Shown here one piece after another: positions 14,908 through 16,954 of a stretch of 16,954 nt of DNA. The stretch is from JAXDBV01 sp034678415 (GTDB lineage Bacteria > Bacteroidota > Bacteroidia > Bacteroidales > VadinHA17), in the NCBI GenBank assembly GCA_034678415.1, contig JAXDBV010000044.1, forward strand, positions 1 to 16,954, written 5' to 3'. The position numbers and the translations under genes are program-made. The first letter of the stretch is position 1; every line of letters starts with the position of its first letter. A model generated the notes under the pieces. That model saw nothing but the letters and a program-made list of their open reading frames with translations, was not told the DNA's origin and searched no databases.

Positions 14908-15447
14908 ATGAAAAAGTGTTCTATTGTTTTGTTCATTATTCCTGTATTTCTGGCTGGATGCGACAAGGAGAACGGGATGATTCCCACCTCCGGTGAAGCC
15001 ACACTGGATTCCAGGCTCTACTTCAACGAAAAAACCCAGAATTATTATACCAAAGGTTTTTCCTTCGCAAAAGGGAAAGTGGTCAACTTTGAACGCTTCG
15101 TTTCAACCGCTGACATTCTGGTCAGGCCGCTGGAAGACACTGAAATAATGGGGGCTTACATGGAAAGCCCGGATAATGATGAAGCTTTTAAAAGGATGGA
15201 GCAATTCGATCTTGCCGAAGATGCAGCTGCTTTCTTTAACAGCCTTAAACTGATCACTGTTACCCTGTTCGACTACTGGGCAAATCCCATCGGGGAAAAT
15301 GAGATATATGCCTTTCAAACCATTGACCAGAAATATGCCAAGATCTGGATAAAGACCATTGAGATATTCAATGATCCCCTGGACAGCTATGTGAAGGTGA
15401 CATTCCAGTGGGAGTATCAGCCCGACGGGACCAAGGTTTTTGATTAA
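14908..15447 (+). CDS. Lipoprotein of unknown function
   Basis: A 179-residue protein I do not recognise. Residues 1-18 form a clear lipoprotein signal peptide (MKKC, a hydrophobic stretch, then FLAGC), with Cys18 the predicted lipidated residue. The next residues are Asp-Lys-Glu-Asn, a Bacteroidota-style acidic region that may promote surface export. The mature part looks like a beta-rich domain with several aromatic strands (LYFNEKTQNYYTKGFSF, FDYWANPIG, VKVTFQWEYQPDG). There is no known catalytic motif, repeat or membrane segment. The ATG at 14908 is the natural start because it begins the signal peptide. The LuxE-like gene begins 19 nt after its stop, so the two are probably co-transcribed. 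Confidence 0.85.
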   Translation: MKKCSIVLFIIPVFLAGCDKENGMIPTSGEATLDSRLYFNEKTQNYYTKGFSFAKGKVVNFERFVSTADILVRPLEDTEIMGAYMESPDNDEAFKRMEQFDLAEDAAAFFNSLKLITVTLFDYWANPIGENEIYAFQTIDQKYAKIWIKTIEIFNDPLDSYVKVTFQWEYQPDGTKVFD

Positions 15448-15466
15448 TCAATCCAATCATCAGCAG

Positions 15467-16450
15467 ATGAGTCTATCCACGGACAGGTTGTATTCCCTCA
15501 CCTCAGCCGGCCGGTTTGCGGAAGCAGCTTTTGAAATCTTCCGGCGGCAGTCGAAGGAAAACCCTGTTTACAGGGAATATCTTGGCGTGCTCGGGAAAGA
15601 TCCCCGGAAGGTGACCATGCTGGAGGAGATCCCTTGTCTGCCCGTCTCATTCTTCAGAACCCGCACGCTTATTACGGGCCACCACACAGCCAGGCTGGTG
15701 TTTGCCAGCAGCGGCACAGCCGGTCAGCCGGCCAGCCGACATTTCATCACCCACCCGGTACTGTATGACCGGGTACTCACAGCCACCTTCACCCATTTTT
15801 ATGGTCCGCCGGCCGATTACTGTATCCTTGCCCTCCTGCCTTCCTACCTCGAGAGAAAAAATTCATCCCTGGTTTATATGATGGAGAAGCTGATCATGCT
15901 GGGAGGCCATCCCCACAGCGGTTTCTTCCTGAATAATGCGGCTGATCTTGTCTCCCGCCTCGAACAGCTGGAACGACAGGGTCAGAAAACCCTCCTGTTC
16001 GGAGTGAGCTTCGCCCTGTATGATCTGGCCGTGCAGTATCCCACGAAGCTGAAAAATACCATCATCATGGAAACGGGAGGTATGAAAGGCCGGAGGAAAG
16101 AGATCACCAGGAATGAACTGCATGAACGGCTGAAAAAAGCTTTTGGCGTAAAGACAATCCATTCTGAATACGGGATGACCGAACTCCTTTCACAGGCCTA
16201 CTCAAAGGGAGAGGGCATTTATTTCACCCCTCCCACTATGCGGGTGCTTATCCGTGACATCTATGACCCCTTCTCATACCTTCCGGCAGGACAGACTGGA
16301 GGCATCAATATCATCGACCTGGCTAACATGCATTCCTGTTCGTTCATTGAGACAGAAGACCTGGGGAAGATGCATCCCGACGGCGGATTCGAAGTGCTGG
16401 GCCGCTTTGATCAGAGCGAGGTGAGAGGCTGTAACCTGATGATTGAATGA
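15467..16450 (+). CDS. LuxE-like acyl-protein synthetase / AMP-dependent ligase-family protein
   Basis: A 327-residue protein with adenylate-forming enzyme motifs in order: SSGTAGQPASRH (81-92, the phosphate-binding loop), ETGGMKGRRKEIT (202-214), SEYGMTE (233-239), IETEDLG (294-300) and GRFDQSEVRG (312-321). Domain length and motif spacing match the LuxE/acyl-protein synthetase branch, which activates a carboxylic or fatty acid as acyl-AMP, often transferring it to a Cys; Cys322 near the C-terminus is a candidate. The C-terminal lid domain of larger ANL ligases is absent, as expected for this branch. The substrate is unknown and no luciferase genes are present. The ATG at 15467 is preferred over a TTG at 15440, which would overlap the lipoprotein stop by 8 nt. 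Bacteroidota use such genes in poorly understood lipid or surface-polymer settings. Confidence 0.78.
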   Translation: MSLSTDRLYSLTSAGRFAEAAFEIFRRQSKENPVYREYLGVLGKDPRKVTMLEEIPCLPVSFFRTRTLITGHHTARLVFASSGTAGQPASRHFITHPVLYDRVLTATFTHFYGPPADYCILALLPSYLERKNSSLVYMMEKLIMLGGHPHSGFFLNNAADLVSRLEQLERQGQKTLLFGVSFALYDLAVQYPTKLKNTIIMETGGMKGRRKEITRNELHERLKKAFGVKTIHSEYGMTELLSQAYSKGEGIYFTPPTMRVLIRDIYDPFSYLPAGQTGGINIIDLANMHSCSFIETEDLGKMHPDGGFEVLGRFDQSEVRGCNLMIE

Positions 16451-16464
16451 GGGCCACAGCCCTC
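16449..16464. terminator. Weak hairpin between convergent genes
   Basis: GAGGGC at 16449-16454 pairs with GCCCTC at 16459-16464 around a CACA loop. It begins at the stop codon of the LuxE-like gene and lies 23 nt before the end of the convergent peptidase gene. There is no following T-run on either strand, so terminator function is uncertain. Confidence 0.3.
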
Positions 16465-16487
16465 GCCAGGTATCGTGTATCACGCTG

Positions 16488-16954
16488 CTACCTCCTGAAT
16501 CTTTCCATGATGCTGCGAGGCACCGCCTCCCTGTGCACCATAATGGCTATGGTCTTCAGGCGAACATATGCTTCCGACATATAAAGGTAACCGCCCAGAC
16601 TGTTCCCTTCCGTCCCATAGGAATTCTTTGTGATATAATATTTTTTCCCGCCCTGATCCGTGGCCATACCTATGATATGCATCAGGTGGTCGTCGGTAGA
16701 AGTATGGTTGTCGAAGGTCAGCTGACGGTCTTCCTGCGTAACAGCTCTTTCCTCCTCAGGTTCAATGAACGTGCGGGTTCTTTCCTCCTCCGTCTTCTGA
16801 TCCCACAATTTCGCAGGAACAATAGCCATATGATTCCTGTGTGAGAACTCCCGCTCACTGACATCCCCGTCCCAATCCACTGAATAGCCCTTTCCAAGGG
16901 CATAATCAATGATTTCCATCAGCTCCTCAACCGGCACATTATAATACTTATCTA
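16488..16954 (-). CDS. C1 papain-like peptidase, aminopeptidase C/bleomycin hydrolase type (C-terminal part)
   Basis: The frame is open to the right window edge, so only about 155 C-terminal codons are visible and the catalytic Cys lies outside. The visible part contains YSVDWDGDVSE and the catalytic His in TDDHLMHIIG, followed 21 residues later by the catalytic Asn in ITKNSYGTEG. It ends GGYLYMSEAYVRLKTIAIMVHREAVP, which matches the C-terminal half of Bacteroidota aminopeptidase C-like cysteine peptidases. The GTG at 16937 is internal (Val); the frame continues upstream as DKYYN. The gene converges with the LuxE-like gene, 37 nt between stops. A signal peptide cannot be assessed from this fragment. 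Confidence 0.85.
   Translation of the reverse strand, partial: DKYYNVPVEELMEIIDYALGKGYSVDWDGDVSEREFSHRNHMAIVPAKLWDQKTEEERTRTFIEPEEERAVTQEDRQLTFDNHTSTDDHLMHIIGMATDQGGKKYYITKNSYGTEGNSLGGYLYMSEAYVRLKTIAIMVHREAVPRSIMERFRR

Noticed and set aside
16271..16302. LPAGQTGG in the LuxE-like protein and LPLGKAG near the Ald N-terminus as small repeat insertions in coding DNA
   Set aside because: The DNA similarity is weak, and as I recall these families have native Gly-rich segments at both places.

Overview
The window reads as chromosomal DNA from a member of the Bacteroidota, probably a Bacteroidales-like or related uncultured lineage. The evidence is a cluster of genes largely specific to that phylum: a type IX secretion (T9SS) lipoprotein of the SprE/PorW family, the REC-PglZ regulator PorX and the gliding lipoprotein GldH. 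Supporting signs are a phosphoglycerate kinase with a Lys/Glu-rich insertion, an Mrp ATPase without its CxxC motif, and TAnnTTTG-type -7 promoter elements instead of sigma-70 boxes. No tRNA, rRNA, CRISPR array, insertion sequence or phage gene was seen.

Layout. Positions 1-1616 (+) hold the 3' part of a large outer-membrane beta-barrel-like protein. It converges on a long minus-strand block from 13053 down to 1628. In transcription order this block is holB (DNA polymerase III delta'), a RicT/PSP1-family gene, gldH, trmB, an alkyltransferase-like (ATL) gene, an Mrp/ApbC ATPase, a NifU C-terminal-domain scaffold, sprE/porW, porX, tsaE and an alanine dehydrogenase. Most spacings are short or overlapping: ricT-gldH 3 nt, gldH-trmB 12 nt, trmB and ATL overlapping by 14 nt, porX and tsaE overlapping by 11 nt. 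Internal -7-type promoters are visible before ricT and before mrp, so the block is probably several overlapping transcription units.

A divergent promoter region at 13114-13190 separates holB from pgk (+, 13202-14461). It contains a perfect 11-bp inverted repeat that places a TATTTTTG -7 element on each strand. After pgk, about 445 nt has no intact gene but keeps a decayed WD40-repeat fragment. Two plus-strand genes follow: a lipoprotein of unknown function, then a LuxE-like acyl-protein synthetase-family enzyme 19 nt downstream. The window ends in the C-terminal part of a minus-strand C1 papain-like peptidase of the aminopeptidase C/bleomycin hydrolase type.

How the genes may work together. 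SprE/PorW and PorX both belong to T9SS assembly or control and are neighbours here; GldH lies about 2.6 kb upstream on the same strand. Mrp and the NifU-like protein form an iron-sulfur scaffold/carrier pair. trmB and tsaE are tRNA modification genes set among the secretion genes. The points most worth a second look are the sprE-porX-tsaE-ald linkage, the symmetric divergent promoter, the cysteine-less ATL protein, the Mrp lacking CxxC, the WD40 relic and the uncharacterised lipoprotein/LuxE-like pair.
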